64,000 nucleotides of DNA from positions 1 through 64,000 of the forward strand of contig NZ_WNKF01000008.1 of assembly GCF_010119225.1 (NCBI RefSeq). The letters are read 5' to 3'. This document shows positions 7,812 through 16,267 of this stretch, one piece after another (position 1 is the stretch's first letter; each line of letters opens with the position of its first letter). This DNA is from Cyclobacterium roseum (GTDB taxonomy: Bacteria; Bacteroidota; Bacteroidia; Cytophagales; Cyclobacteriaceae). A model generated the notes under the pieces. The model was given only the letters and a program-made list of their open reading frames with translations, did not search any database and was not told where the DNA came from. The translations under genes were made by a program, and so were the position numbers.

Positions 7812-8263
7812 ACCGGCATCCTGACTCCTACACAAATCTCTAATTTTTTTATGGCCGGAAAGGGAATTTCGTAGTTTTTCCCAGACACCAGTTGGAGTGT
7901 CCCTCCGGGCCCTGGTCCTTTGCCTGTCTTTCAGGTAGGTTCGATTAAGAAAACAGTTGATTTTCAGAATCGATTGACATGGGGTTTGTCACCAACGTAA
8001 CTTGGGAAATTCCCGGCAAATACCCGATCTATTCAACATCTAATACCACAAATAACAGGCGTGGAGTTTACCTCAAATAAACTCCCATTTTTTGGTAGCG
8101 GTGATACCAGACGTAAATTAAAAATTTTGCGGCGACCGGAGATGACGATCGTCATTCTTATCTGTATCAGGTCGGTTCCTCTACAAAATCGAGCCGTTCT
8201 CCAGCCTGTTCATTCCACTGTTATAAGCGGAACCAATTAGTACTTACCGGTGTGGTTTAATAA
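7812..8263. other. Gene-poor gap between deiminase pseudogene and SatD pair
   Basis: No convincing coding potential. It holds one terminator-like hairpin (8063-8085) and a degenerate short repeat at about 7921-7946 that resembles another at 9602-9628 on the other side of the SatD pair. Confidence 0.6.
8063..8094 (+). terminator. Rho-independent terminator
   Basis: Perfect 8-bp stem GGAGTTTA (8063-8070) / TAAACTCC (8078-8085), a 7-nt loop, then CATTTTTT. It lies about 250 bp after the deiminase pseudogene on its strand. Confidence 0.6.
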
Positions 8264-8677
8264 TCATGCTGGAATAAACGCCAGAATATACTTTATTACA
8301 AAGGCGAGCAGTAGGGTAGCTGTAAAATTTATCATGGTTCCGGCGAGAAAAAAACCGGCATTATCGTTGATGTCCTTTTGTCGTGCTAAATTTTTTGCGG
8401 CGAAAATCAATGCGAGCCCGGTCACCTCTCCTGCCAGGACGAAGGTAATGATAATGATATTCTCACATTTGCCGATAATATATCCGTCTCTAATGATCTT
8501 CTCGTCTTTTTGGTCTACATTTCCATCCCCATCTACATCAATTTTTTCTTTTCCGTTTAGAATTATTTTTTTTATCAACAAGTCCGTGGTAATGAACGTA
8601 ATGAAATAGCCGATAAGGATTACCAGTCCTTGGATCAAGGTGCAGTATAACCTAATGAACGGTAGTATCGATTCCAT
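8264..8677 (-). CDS. Small membrane protein with dockerin/EF-hand-like calcium loop
   Basis: A 137-aa protein of no family I recognise. It has about four hydrophobic segments (near 10-30, 65-90, 105-130) interrupted near residues 45-62 by DVDGDGNVDQKD, a near-perfect EF-hand/dockerin-type calcium-binding loop. The loop sits between membrane segments rather than in a soluble domain. The start (ATG at 8677) overlaps the end of the SatD gene by 26 nt, so the pair is co-transcribed and probably translationally coupled. Inferred: a calcium-responsive or calcium-stabilised membrane partner of the SatD-like protein. The function is unknown. Confidence 0.7.
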   Translation of the reverse strand: MESILPFIRLYCTLIQGLVILIGYFITFITTDLLIKKIILNGKEKIDVDGDGNVDQKDEKIIRDGYIIGKCENIIIITFVLAGEVTGLALIFAAKNLARQKDINDNAGFFLAGTMINFTATLLLAFVIKYILAFIPA

Positions 8678-9290
8678 GAAGTAGTTGTATTAGGTTTTTT
8701 TCGGCTTCCCGGACTAATTTGAGTTTAGACTTGTTTGAGATCTTCGAAACATACTGCTGGGACACTCCCAACTTTTCCGCAAGGTCCTTTTGTTTGATGT
8801 CCAGGCCCAAATGCCTGTAAACGGCCCATTCTATTTCGCTCCAGTCATTGCGAATGGATAGTATTAGATTAAGGATCGTGTTAACAGCAATCGTCTTCAA
8901 ATCATTTTGAAGATCGGCCAGGAAAAAAGACGTGCTTTTTTTTAAATTGTCTAATAGGCCTTGACTTTTCCAAAGTGCTGGCCCTTCTAAATTTAGAAAA
9001 TTTTTTGTTTCCAACCCAAAAGAAACCTCATCTTCAATAAGGACTAGTCTCGATTGATGGTAGTTATGACGTTCTTGAATGGCGAATACAATCTCAATGG
9101 CGGATTCTACGCTATCGCAAATACCACCAAAACTATCTCCAGAATATACCGTGATAGGAATTTTTATCGACGAATGGAATTCCTCGTTAATTTTTTTAAT
9201 CAACTGGTGAAAATCGTTCCATTCTTCAGGCTTAAACTGCTTCCGTGATTTAATCACATCCCCAATAAGGACGACTTCTGTATGTTTCAT
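8652..9290 (-). CDS. SatD family protein with C-terminal helix-turn-helix
   Basis: A 212-aa protein starting at the ATG of MKHTEVVLIGDVIKSRK. The longer frame upstream uses an unlikely alternative start and would read through the promoter. The N-terminus matches the SatD family (IGDVIxSRK, then GDSFGG near residue 70). The C-terminus (about 160-200) is a helix-turn-helix, with QKDLAEKLGVSQQYVSKI as the core. SatD was named from the Streptococcus secretion and acid tolerance locus; its biochemical role is not settled. The HTH suggests DNA binding, perhaps to the inverted repeat at 9329-9351 just upstream of its own promoter. It is followed by an overlapping membrane-protein gene. Confidence 0.75.
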   Translation of the reverse strand: MKHTEVVLIGDVIKSRKQFKPEEWNDFHQLIKKINEEFHSSIKIPITVYSGDSFGGICDSVESAIEIVFAIQERHNYHQSRLVLIEDEVSFGLETKNFLNLEGPALWKSQGLLDNLKKSTSFFLADLQNDLKTIAVNTILNLILSIRNDWSEIEWAVYRHLGLDIKQKDLAEKLGVSQQYVSKISNKSKLKLVREAEKNLIQLLHGIDTTVH

Positions 9291-9294
9291 ACAA

Positions 9295-9325
9295 CAAATA
9301 TAGTGGTAAAATAATATACAATCAA
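9295..9325 (-). promoter_or_regulatory. Bacteroidota-type promoter of the SatD operon
   Basis: On the minus strand TATATTTG (9302-9295) matches the TAnnTTTG -7 consensus and sits 4 nt before the ATG. A TTG lies about 20 nt upstream, the expected -33 spacing. The very short leader implies an almost leaderless mRNA. Confidence 0.55.
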
Positions 9326-9328
9326 ATA

Positions 9329-9351
9329 AGTAGTAAATTAAATATACTACT
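9329..9351. promoter_or_regulatory. Inverted repeat, possible operator of SatD operon
   Basis: Perfect 7-bp arms AGTAGTA (9329-9335) and TACTACT (9345-9351) with a 9-bp AT spacer, immediately upstream of the -33 element. The SatD-like protein has an HTH, so autoregulation is possible but unproven. Confidence 0.35.
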
Positions 9352-9803
9352 ATTAGGGTGGTAATTAGCTGGGGGCTTACGGCTTGTTCCACGCAATTTT
9401 AAGGGGGCCATAACCCGTTTTGCTTCTCTTTGCTCCAAACATTGGAAAGCAACTATGCCTGTTTTAGCCGATGGATTAAATCAGGGCCGAGCCGCTAGCA
9501 TTGACAGGTAATTATTTTACGAGGTGACCGCTACGTGAAATAGAGTGTTATTTCCTATCGGTAAATGTTCATTTTTAAAACTCCCTGCGTTGCGTGTCAC
9601 ATGCCTGTCTGCCTCAAGCAGGCTCGATTTCATCCGGTTAAAAATATACGAACAAGTGGTTGGAATTTTTTACTGCAAAGATAAAAAGCCTCCGAAATAC
9701 AGGCAAACAGCACCCCTATGCATTCGGCCTCTATTGGCCATTAACAGCAATAATGGGTAGGAAGACCCACCGGCGGTGTAGGTACTATTGTGAATAAGAA
9801 CGC

Positions 9804-10289
9804 CTATTGCTCCACCAGTTCCAATGAATAATTCAGATCAGAGACAATGGCTTGTTCCTCCCCGTCTAGTAAATGCAAGGTACCGAACTCGTCTTGCCGA
9901 AAACTTTTTACGGCGGCGCTGTTTTCATCCAGCAGGCGGATGGCCATAGCGCCGGGGTTGTTTTCCAGGCCGTAGACCACTTCGTAAATCCCCTGGCTGA
10001 CAAACTCCCGGTCCCCGTCTTCGGTACCCAGGTAGGTTTCGGTCAGTTCATACGCACGCTCCTTCTTATCGGGACTGTTTTCCAGTTTGAGTACCGTCCG
10101 GATCCCCTCGCAGTCTGCACAGGGGAGAAGGCCTTCGTAATGCATCCAGGTGGAAAAGGTGTTGTCCAATACCAGCTCTTCCCGGTTTACCATCTCCTCT
10201 TCAGTTTCTCCCTCGTATCGGCTTTCTTCGGTAGGAGCGTCACAGGAAATTCCTCCCGCAAACAGTAGGATGTATGCCAGCTTTTTCAT
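9804..10289 (-). CDS. NlpE N-terminal domain lipoprotein
   Basis: A 161-aa lipoprotein. The start is the ATG of MKKLAYILLF, giving a lipoprotein signal peptide with Cys 16 (GGISC). This start overlaps the previous gene's stop as ATGA, whereas the longer frame runs far into that gene. GLLPCADCEGI near residue 55 is the hallmark CxxC block of the NlpE N-terminal domain, a small beta-barrel lipoprotein linked in enterics to copper and surface-contact signalling. In Bacteroidota it is often an envelope stress protein of unknown partner. It is coupled to the threonine dehydrogenase gene, probably without functional link. Confidence 0.8.
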   Translation of the reverse strand: MKKLAYILLFAGGISCDAPTEESRYEGETEEEMVNREELVLDNTFSTWMHYEGLLPCADCEGIRTVLKLENSPDKKERAYELTETYLGTEDGDREFVSQGIYEVVYGLENNPGAMAIRLLDENSAAVKSFRQDEFGTLHLLDGEEQAIVSDLNYSLELVEQ

Positions 10290-11251
10290 AAGTCGCTTTT
10301 TTTGTGTTGAATCCATTTCGGCAGTTCCTGAAGGATTTCCCGGATCATGGCAGGCAGCTCGTAATCCGGGGACCAGTCCCAATCCCTTCTTGCCTCCCGG
10401 TCGTCTATGGACTGCGGCCAGCCATCTGCGATGGCTTGCCGGTAATCCGGTTCGTAAGTTATGTTAAATTCCGGAAAGTAGGGTAGGATTCCCTGATACA
10501 ATTCCTCCGGGCTGAAGCTCATGGCCGCCAGGTTGTAGCTGGAGCGGATGCTAATCCGATCCTTGGGAGCCTGCATCAGCGCAAGGGTAGCCTTGATGGC
10601 ATCGGGCATGTACATCATGGGCAGGCGGGTGTCCTTTTTCAGAAAAGACTTAAATGATTTGCCGGCCAGGGCCTGGTGAAAAATGGCCACGGCATAATCG
10701 GTCGTGCCCCCGCCGGGAAGGGCTTTGTAGCCGATCAGACCCGGAAAGCGCAGACTGCGCACATCCACCCCATACTGCTGGTGATAATAGGCGCACCAGC
10801 GCTCACCTGCGAGCTTGGCAATGCCATAGGCAGTGACGGGCTCCTTGGCGGCCTGCTGTGGGGTCTGTATTTTGGGGCTGTCCGGACCGAACACGGCAAT
10901 GCTGGAGGGCCAGAAGAGCTTGTTTAGATTAAACTCCCGGGCAAGTTCCAGCAAATGTAAGAGGCTATCCATGTTTACCCGCCAGGACAGAAGCGGTTTT
11001 TTTTCAGCAGAAGCAGAAAGGACGGCAGCCAGGTGGTATACTTGCGTGACGTTTTCTTCTTTGATGCATTTTCGCAGCCCCTCCCGATCCATCACGTCGA
11101 GGACAACAAAACGGCAATAGGGAAAGGTGGCTTTTGCTTCCGGATTGATATCGCTGGCAATGACCCCCTCTGTGCCGTATACCTCCGTTAATTGCTGTGT
11201 CAATTCCGTGCCGAGCTGTCCCGCAGCCCCGGTTACCAATACCTTCTCCAT
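10286..11251 (-). CDS. tdh: L-threonine 3-dehydrogenase, GalE-like SDR type
   Basis: A 321-aa NAD-dependent short-chain dehydrogenase of the extended (epimerase-like) type. The Rossmann motif GAAGQLG lies at 8-14, and the catalytic YGIAK is near 143-147. It is most like the GalE-type threonine dehydrogenases that oxidise L-threonine to 2-amino-3-ketobutyrate, rather than the zinc MDR-type Tdh of E. coli. The assignment is strengthened by the divergent neighbour, glycine C-acetyltransferase, which uses that product with CoA to give glycine and acetyl-CoA. Without that neighbour it could only be called an NAD-dependent epimerase/dehydratase. Confidence 0.85.
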   Translation of the reverse strand: MEKVLVTGAAGQLGTELTQQLTEVYGTEGVIASDINPEAKATFPYCRFVVLDVMDREGLRKCIKEENVTQVYHLAAVLSASAEKKPLLSWRVNMDSLLHLLELAREFNLNKLFWPSSIAVFGPDSPKIQTPQQAAKEPVTAYGIAKLAGERWCAYYHQQYGVDVRSLRFPGLIGYKALPGGGTTDYAVAIFHQALAGKSFKSFLKKDTRLPMMYMPDAIKATLALMQAPKDRISIRSSYNLAAMSFSPEELYQGILPYFPEFNITYEPDYRQAIADGWPQSIDDREARRDWDWSPDYELPAMIREILQELPKWIQHKKSDL

Positions 11252-11382
11252 TCGGGTTTATTTTGATTTGAGTGATTTAACGCTACAATTTCAGAATTTT
11301 TATACAATCAGCTGTCATTTTTCTTTAAAAATTGTAAATTCATCACTCAGAACCCGGATATCAGGAACAAAACGAAAAAAAC
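11252..11382. promoter_or_regulatory. Divergent tdh/kbl control region with dyad words
   Basis: The 131-bp region between the divergent genes has inverted words GAGTGAT (11270-11276) and ATCACTC (11342-11348), flanked by CGGGTT (11253-11258) and AACCCG (11351-11356). The spacing is not symmetric. A shared regulator acting on both promoters is possible; no clear -7 element was recognised. Confidence 0.25.
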
Positions 11383-12579
11383 ATGTTTGGCAGTATTCAA
11401 GGACAGTTGCAGGAAGAAATTGAAAATCTCAAGGCTTCAGGGCTTTACAAATCAGAACGGGTCATCCATTCCCCTCAGGGCGCGGAAGTAACGCTTGCCG
11501 ACGGTAGCCGGGTTCTGAATTTTTGTGCCAACAATTACCTGGGGCTTTCCAGCCATCCAAAGGTAATCGAGGCGGCCAAAGCGGCCATTGATAGCCACGG
11601 TTTTGGTCTCTCATCGGTTCGATTTATCTGCGGCACCCAGGACATTCACCAAACACTGGAAAAAAAGATTTCTGAATTTTTGGGTACGGAAGATACCATT
11701 TTATATGCCGCGGCCTTTGATGCCAACGGTGGGGTATTCGAACCGATCCTGGGACCCGAAGATGCCATCCTTTCGGATGCGTTAAATCACGCCTCCATCA
11801 TTGACGGGGTAAGGCTTTGCAAGGCCATGCGGTTTCGGTACCGCCACAACGACATGGCCGACCTGGAAGCTCAGCTCCAGGCAGCGGAAGCAAAGGGCGC
11901 CAGGCACAAGTTGATCGTGACCGATGGGGTTTTCTCCATGGACGGCACCATTGCCCAACTGGATAAAATCGTGGCCCTGGCAGCGAAATACCAGGCCATG
12001 GTGATGTCTGATGAATGCCATTCTACCGGCTTTATGGGAAAAACGGGTAGGGGCGTGCACGAACTGAAGGGCGTGATGGGCAAGGTGGATATCATTACCG
12101 GTACCTTGGGCAAAGCCCTGGGAGGAGCCTCCGGTGGGTTTACCTCCGGCAGAAAGGAAATCATCGAACTCCTGCGCCAAAAATCCCGGCCGTACCTTTT
12201 TTCCAATACCCTGGCACCGGCCATTGCAGGGGCCTCCATTGCTGTATTTGACTTGTTATCGGAAACCACAGCGCTTCGGGACCGGCTGGAAGCCAACACG
12301 CGCTTTTTCCGGGAAGGCATCCGCAAGGCGGGGTTTGCGGTTAAGGAAGGGACGCACCCCATTGTGCCCATCATGCTACAGGAAGCCCCGCTGGCTCAAA
12401 AAATGGCGGAGCGCTTGTTGGAAAAGGGCATTTATGTCATTGGCTTTTACTACCCCGTGGTGCCCAAAGGAGAGGCGCGTATCCGCGTGCAATTGTCGGC
12501 GGCCCACGAAAAAGAACACCTGGAAAAAGCCATCGACGCCTTTACCGAAGTAGGAAAGGAGCTGGGAGTAATTGGCTAA
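11383..12579 (+). CDS. kbl: Glycine C-acetyltransferase (2-amino-3-ketobutyrate CoA ligase)
   Basis: A 398-aa PLP-dependent alpha-oxoamine synthase of normal family length. Family blocks include [10 protein letters not shown] near 50, SVRFICGTQ near 78, DECHSTGF near 210 and the PLP-binding lysine Lys244 in [10 protein letters not shown]. It splits 2-amino-3-ketobutyrate with CoA into glycine and acetyl-CoA, the second step of threonine breakdown. It is divergent from tdh, which makes its substrate, so the two are probably co-regulated. 8-Amino-7-oxononanoate synthase is a relative, but the genomic context favours Kbl. Confidence 0.95.
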   Translation: MFGSIQGQLQEEIENLKASGLYKSERVIHSPQGAEVTLADGSRVLNFCANNYLGLSSHPKVIEAAKAAIDSHGFGLSSVRFICGTQDIHQTLEKKISEFLGTEDTILYAAAFDANGGVFEPILGPEDAILSDALNHASIIDGVRLCKAMRFRYRHNDMADLEAQLQAAEAKGARHKLIVTDGVFSMDGTIAQLDKIVALAAKYQAMVMSDECHSTGFMGKTGRGVHELKGVMGKVDIITGTLGKALGGASGGFTSGRKEIIELLRQKSRPYLFSNTLAPAIAGASIAVFDLLSETTALRDRLEANTRFFREGIRKAGFAVKEGTHPIVPIMLQEAPLAQKMAERLLEKGIYVIGFYYPVVPKGEARIRVQLSAAHEKEHLEKAIDAFTEVGKELGVIG

Positions 12580-12597
12580 TGGATGCTATCATTAGTT

Positions 12598-12766
12598 CAC
12601 CACAGATGGCCACGGATCAGCACAGATTTTTTTTGTGGCGCTGTTTCTACAGAAACAGCAACCTTTGTTACTCCTTTTGTGATTCATAGTTGATCAATAC
12701 CGATTCGTAAAGGTATTTGGGGCTTGGCCCCCATTTAATCTGTGAGAATCTGAGTAATCTGTGGTG
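12598..12766. repeat. Palindromic repeat element with 10-bp perfect terminal inverted repeats
   Basis: A 169-bp unit starts with CACCACAGAT (12598-12607) and ends with ATCTGTGGTG (12757-12766). The complementarity continues as spaced blocks (CGGAT/ATCTG-like, then CACAGATT/AATCTGTG), giving about 29-nt imperfect inverted ends. No ORF is inside. It looks like a non-coding REP/MITE-like element of the kind scattered in Cytophagales genomes. Confidence 0.6.
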
Positions 12767-12776
12767 CCTAATATTG

Positions 12777-12795
12777 GTTCACCACAGATGGCCAC
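12777..12795. repeat. Partial second copy of the palindromic repeat end
   Basis: GTTCACCACAGATGGCCAC is identical to 12595-12613, the left end of the element just upstream, but the rest is absent. It is a truncated copy or half-site 10 bp after the full element. Confidence 0.6.
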
Positions 12796-12821
12796 CCATT
12801 TCCAATTCGCTTTTAATTTTA

Positions 12822-12854
12822 AACTTTTCCAAAGTTCAAAACTTTGGAAAAGTT
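12822..12854 (-). terminator. Hairpin downstream of cdaA, likely terminator
   Basis: Perfect 14-bp arms AACTTTTCCAAAGT (12822-12835) and ACTTTGGAAAAGTT (12841-12854) with a 5-nt loop. It lies 5 bp past the cdaA stop. On the minus strand it is followed by an AT-rich tract rather than a clean T-run, so termination is probable but not certain. Confidence 0.45.
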
Positions 12855-12859
12855 AAGCC

Positions 12860-13726
12860 TTAAACTTCAGTAGGTTTTTTAAAATCTCGGGGCTTATCCG
12901 TCTGGCTGATGGGTTCAAACTTTTCGTCAATCTCTTCCCCGGTAAGATAGTTATTGATGATTTCCCGAACTTCCTGAAAGGACAAGTTGTGTAATATCTT
13001 CCCATTTTTTGCCAGCGATACCTGCCCGGTTTCTTCGGAGACAATCAGAATCAGGGCATCGGTGGCTTCGGACATGCCAATGGCAGCGCGGTGACGGAGT
13101 CCAAACTGCGCCGGAACCTCTCGCTCTGTGACGGGAAGAATGCAACGGGCCGCCTTGACCCGGCCACTAAAAATAATGACCCCACCGTCGTGCAGGGGAG
13201 AATATTTGTTGAAAATGGATACCAGCAATCGCTTGGAAACCACAGCATCAATCAGATCGCCACTTTCTGCATAGAATTTTAATTCCGAATTTCTGGATAG
13301 CACAATCAGGGCACCCGTGCTGCTGCCGGATAGCGTTTTGGAGGCTTCAATAATGGGCGTTACATTAAAAGCAAGGCTTTCCCTTTTTCTCCAAAACAGC
13401 AATTCCTGCCAAAGATTTTCATTGGAAAAAATCGAAGACTTGCCGACGATTAATAGGAACTTACGGATTTCCTGCTGGAAAAGGATAATGGCAGCCAGCA
13501 CTCCCACACCCATAAACTGGCCCAAAATGATGGTCAGAAGCTCCATCTGAGCCGCACTTACCACCAGGTAAATCAAATAGATGGATAAAAATCCTAAAAA
13601 GATCTTAATGGCTACACTTCCCCGCATCAACTTGTAGACCTGATAGATGAGAACACTTACCAGGGTAATGTCGATTAAGTTGACCAGGGAAACATCCAGG
13701 AAGCCTATTTTAAATAGTAAATTCAA
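12860..13726 (-). CDS. cdaA: Diadenylate cyclase CdaA (DisA_N domain)
   Basis: A 288-aa membrane-anchored enzyme that makes cyclic di-AMP from two ATP. Three N-terminal hydrophobic segments (about 15-35, 40-60, 65-90) precede the cyclase domain. Its signatures are visible: HDGGVI near 185 (DGA box, with Gly for Ala) and RHRAAIG near 215. The start is a TTG overlapping the folP stop as TTGA, so translation is coupled to folP. The first in-frame ATG lies well inside the membrane region. In Bacteroidota this folP-cdaA order is common, while Firmicutes pair cdaA with glmM. Confidence 0.93.
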   Translation of the reverse strand: MNLLFKIGFLDVSLVNLIDITLVSVLIYQVYKLMRGSVAIKIFLGFLSIYLIYLVVSAAQMELLTIILGQFMGVGVLAAIILFQQEIRKFLLIVGKSSIFSNENLWQELLFWRKRESLAFNVTPIIEASKTLSGSSTGALIVLSRNSELKFYAESGDLIDAVVSKRLLVSIFNKYSPLHDGGVIIFSGRVKAARCILPVTEREVPAQFGLRHRAAIGMSEATDALILIVSEETGQVSLAKNGKILHNLSFQEVREIINNYLTGEEIDEKFEPISQTDKPRDFKKPTEV

Positions 13727-14607
13727 GTATAGAGTTGTTTATATAATTTTATCGTTTCATTTGCTTCTTTTACATCGTGTACCCGGAGAATGTTAGCCCC
13801 ATTTATCAGGGCAGCCATGTGAAGTGCTGTGCTGCCATTCAGCGCTTCTTCGGGGCTAAGGTTTAATAGTTTGTAAATCATCGATTTACGAGATAATCCA
13901 ACCAACAGCGGCAATTGCAAGATTTTGAAATGGGATAGATGTCGGATCAACCGGTAATTTTGCTCCAACGTTTTCGAAAAACCCAGTCCAATATCTACAA
14001 TAACATCTTTTATGCCAGCTTCATTACAACTTCTTATTTTTTCGGAAAAAAAATACAACATTTCTTTTTCGAGATGATCGTAGTCGGTTTGCGCCTGCAT
14101 GGTTTGCGGTGTTCCCTTCATATGCATGCATATATAAGGGACACCCAGTCCACCTATCGTTTCGTGCATGGCCGCATCCATCGTACCTCCCGAGATATCA
14201 TTTACCAAATCAGCACCAGCTGCAACCGCTTCTTTGGCTATTCTGCTACGAAACGTATCTATGGACAGGAGGATCTCCGGGAACCTAGCCTTTATATCAG
14301 TGATAACGGAAATGACCCTTTTTAGTTCGGTTTCTTCAGGCACAAAGGCAGCTCCCGGCCGCGTACTGTACCCTCCAATGTCTAGAATTCGGGCTCCATG
14401 ACTGATCATGGATTCGGCTTTGTCCAATACTTCCTTTTGAATGGTCGCCGTCCGGCTGCCTGGAAAGAACGAGTCTGGCGTGCTATTGATGACTCCCATA
14501 ATCCAGGGGCTGTCCAAAGCGAAGAGCTTTCCTTTAATCTGTAGTGTTATTTTTGGAGGAAATAAAGTATCTTCGGCCTTACTATCCGAATGCAGATTTT
14601 CTAACAT
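13723..14607 (-). CDS. folP: Dihydropteroate synthase
   Basis: Joins p-aminobenzoate to dihydropterin pyrophosphate in folate synthesis; it is the sulfonamide target. The family motifs are clear: MGVINSTPDSFF near residue 36, DIGGYSTRPGA near 75, NDISGGT near 133, DIGLGFSKT near 205 and GLSRKSM near 235. I chose the ATG at 14607 (MLENLHSDS), about 294 aa; the longer frame begins at a TTG and would overlap the divergent DUF1599 gene. It forms an operon with cdaA. Confidence 0.95.
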   Translation of the reverse strand: MLENLHSDSKAEDTLFPPKITLQIKGKLFALDSPWIMGVINSTPDSFFPGSRTATIQKEVLDKAESMISHGARILDIGGYSTRPGAAFVPEETELKRVISVITDIKARFPEILLSIDTFRSRIAKEAVAAGADLVNDISGGTMDAAMHETIGGLGVPYICMHMKGTPQTMQAQTDYDHLEKEMLYFFSEKIRSCNEAGIKDVIVDIGLGFSKTLEQNYRLIRHLSHFKILQLPLLVGLSRKSMIYKLLNLSPEEALNGSTALHMAALINGANILRVHDVKEANETIKLYKQLYT

Positions 14608-14622
14608 AAAAACACCATTGCT

Positions 14623-15171
14623 TTGGAAACGCAAACCGCAAGCGAATATAATGAAGTTATTGGCCTTTGTAAAGAACTTTTTAAGAAGAAGACGCAGGAT
14701 TATGGTACTGCCTGGAGAATCTTAAGGCTTCCATCCCTGACAGACCAGCTTTTCATCAAAGCGCAACGCATTCGTTCCATCCAGGAAAAAGGCAAACAAA
14801 AAGTGACCGATACCATCAAAGATGAATTTATGGGGATAATTAACTATTGCCTCATTGCCTTAATGCAGCTGGACTTGCGGGAAGATCAGCGTATGGAAAT
14901 TGATTTTCAGGAATTGGAACCACTTTATGACAAGTGGGTGGAAGCTACCCGTGAGCTACTGGCCAACAAAAACCATGACTATGGTGAAGCCTGGAGAGGC
15001 ATGCGGGTATCCTCGATCACCGACATCATTTTAATGAAATTGTTGCGCGTCAAGCAAATTGAAAATCATCAGGGTAAAACACTGGTTTCTGAAGGAGTGG
15101 CCGCTAATTATCAGGACATGCTCAATTATGCCGTATTTTGTATGATAAAATTAAATCAAGATGATCGTTAA
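14623..15171 (+). CDS. DUF1599 domain protein
   Basis: A 182-aa cytoplasmic protein of the DUF1599 family, found mainly in Bacteroidota. It contains two related units, each built on a KxxDYGxAWR motif (KTQDYGTAWR near 24 and KNHDYGEAWR near 120) followed by TDxxxxKxxR. No ATG is available; the start is a TTG at 14623, which gives the N-terminus normal for the family. It overlaps the DoxX gene downstream by 11 nt, and aroK follows, so the three form an operon. The biochemical role is not known. Confidence 0.85.
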   Translation: METQTASEYNEVIGLCKELFKKKTQDYGTAWRILRLPSLTDQLFIKAQRIRSIQEKGKQKVTDTIKDEFMGIINYCLIALMQLDLREDQRMEIDFQELEPLYDKWVEATRELLANKNHDYGEAWRGMRVSSITDIILMKLLRVKQIENHQGKTLVSEGVAANYQDMLNYAVFCMIKLNQDDR

Positions 15172-16267
15172 GACCTTGTTATATGTCGCCCGCCTATTGG
15201 TGGGAGGGCTGTTCGTATTTTCCGGCTTGATAAAGGTGAATGACCCCGTGGGCACCTCTATTAAAATGCAGGAATATTTTGATGTGTTTGCCTCCGATAT
15301 TTCCCCCCTCTTCGAGCCACTCAAATCCATCTCCTTGCTGGTAGCCGTAGTCCTGGTCGTACTGGAGGTAGCCCTTGGTATCATGGTGCTGACAGGCTGG
15401 AAGATAAAAACGGGTGTCTACCTGTTATTGGCCATGATTCTATTTTTTACATTTCTTACGTTTTATTCCGCCTATTTCGACAAGGTGACAGACTGCGGTT
15501 GTTTTGGAGATGCCATCAAATTGACCCCCTGGGAGTCTTTTTATAAAGACCTGGTTCTCTTAGGCCTGATCTTATTCATGGCCATTTTTAGAAAACACCT
15601 TCCGGACGGAAGCAGTACCGCCGGTAAGTGGATGACCGTTGGTTCCTTGATTATTTCTTTGTTGCTCGCCATTGTGGCCATTCGAAACCTTCCCTTTATT
15701 GATTTCAGGGCATTTAAGGAAGGGGTTAATATTTCCAGTGCCATACAGCCCTCAGCAAACCTGGAGTACCGGTACGTCATGCAAAAGGACGGTGAAACGG
15801 TGACCTTCGACCAGTATCCCTCGGACGAAAGCTATGAGTTTGTGGAAATGCAACTAAAAAACCCCGAGGCCCTGCCGAAGATCTCCGATTTCGCGATCTG
15901 GAACGATCAGGGAGACCATACGGAGGAAATCCTCAGTGGGAAAAAAGTGTTACTTCTTTCTCACCAGATATCCAAAATGGATCTTTCCATCAGCCATATG
16001 GAGCAGATCAGTGCCCTGATCAATGCATTTCAGGGTACGGATGTACGTATGGTATTGGTGGCTGCCTCATCAGAGGCGGAAATGGAAACTTTTTTAGCGG
16101 AAAATGGCCTGAAGCTGGGGTACTACATGGCTGATGCCACGGTGGTGAAAACCATCATCCGCTCCAATCCCGGGCTGGTGTTCCTGGAAGATGGAACGGT
16201 GCTGGGCAAATACCACTTTCGAAATACACCTGCTCCGGAAGTGGCCAAAAACCTGTTTTCACCATGA
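15161..16267 (+). CDS. DoxX/MauE-like membrane protein with C-terminal soluble domain
   Basis: A 368-aa protein. The first ~150 residues contain four hydrophobic segments in DoxX/MauE style, with RLLVGGLFVFSGLIKVNDP at the start and a conserved DCGCFGD Cys pair near 108. A fifth helix near 155-172 is followed by a soluble domain without a recognised active site that ends in a thioredoxin-like tail (NPGLVFLEDGTVLGKYH). This family (BT_3928-like in Bacteroidota) may handle quinones or redox chemistry at the membrane, but no substrate is established. It overlaps both neighbours (11 nt and ATGA 4 nt), indicating tight translational coupling. Confidence 0.8.
   Translation: MIVKTLLYVARLLVGGLFVFSGLIKVNDPVGTSIKMQEYFDVFASDISPLFEPLKSISLLVAVVLVVLEVALGIMVLTGWKIKTGVYLLLAMILFFTFLTFYSAYFDKVTDCGCFGDAIKLTPWESFYKDLVLLGLILFMAIFRKHLPDGSSTAGKWMTVGSLIISLLLAIVAIRNLPFIDFRAFKEGVNISSAIQPSANLEYRYVMQKDGETVTFDQYPSDESYEFVEMQLKNPEALPKISDFAIWNDQGDHTEEILSGKKVLLLSHQISKMDLSISHMEQISALINAFQGTDVRMVLVAASSEAEMETFLAENGLKLGYYMADATVVKTIIRSNPGLVFLEDGTVLGKYHFRNTPAPEVAKNLFSP

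Larger units (their letters stand above)
9291..9803. other. Intergenic region upstream of the SatD pair
   Basis: Contains the SatD promoter and an inverted repeat at its left end. The remainder (about 9400-9800) has no supported gene; it holds a degenerate repeat at 9602-9628 and nothing else I can name. Confidence 0.5.

Noticed and set aside
8250..8609. 119-aa plus-strand reading frame over the membrane-protein gene
   Set aside because: The minus-strand frame has membrane segments and a calcium loop and overlaps the SatD gene as an operon; the opposite frame has no recognisable features.
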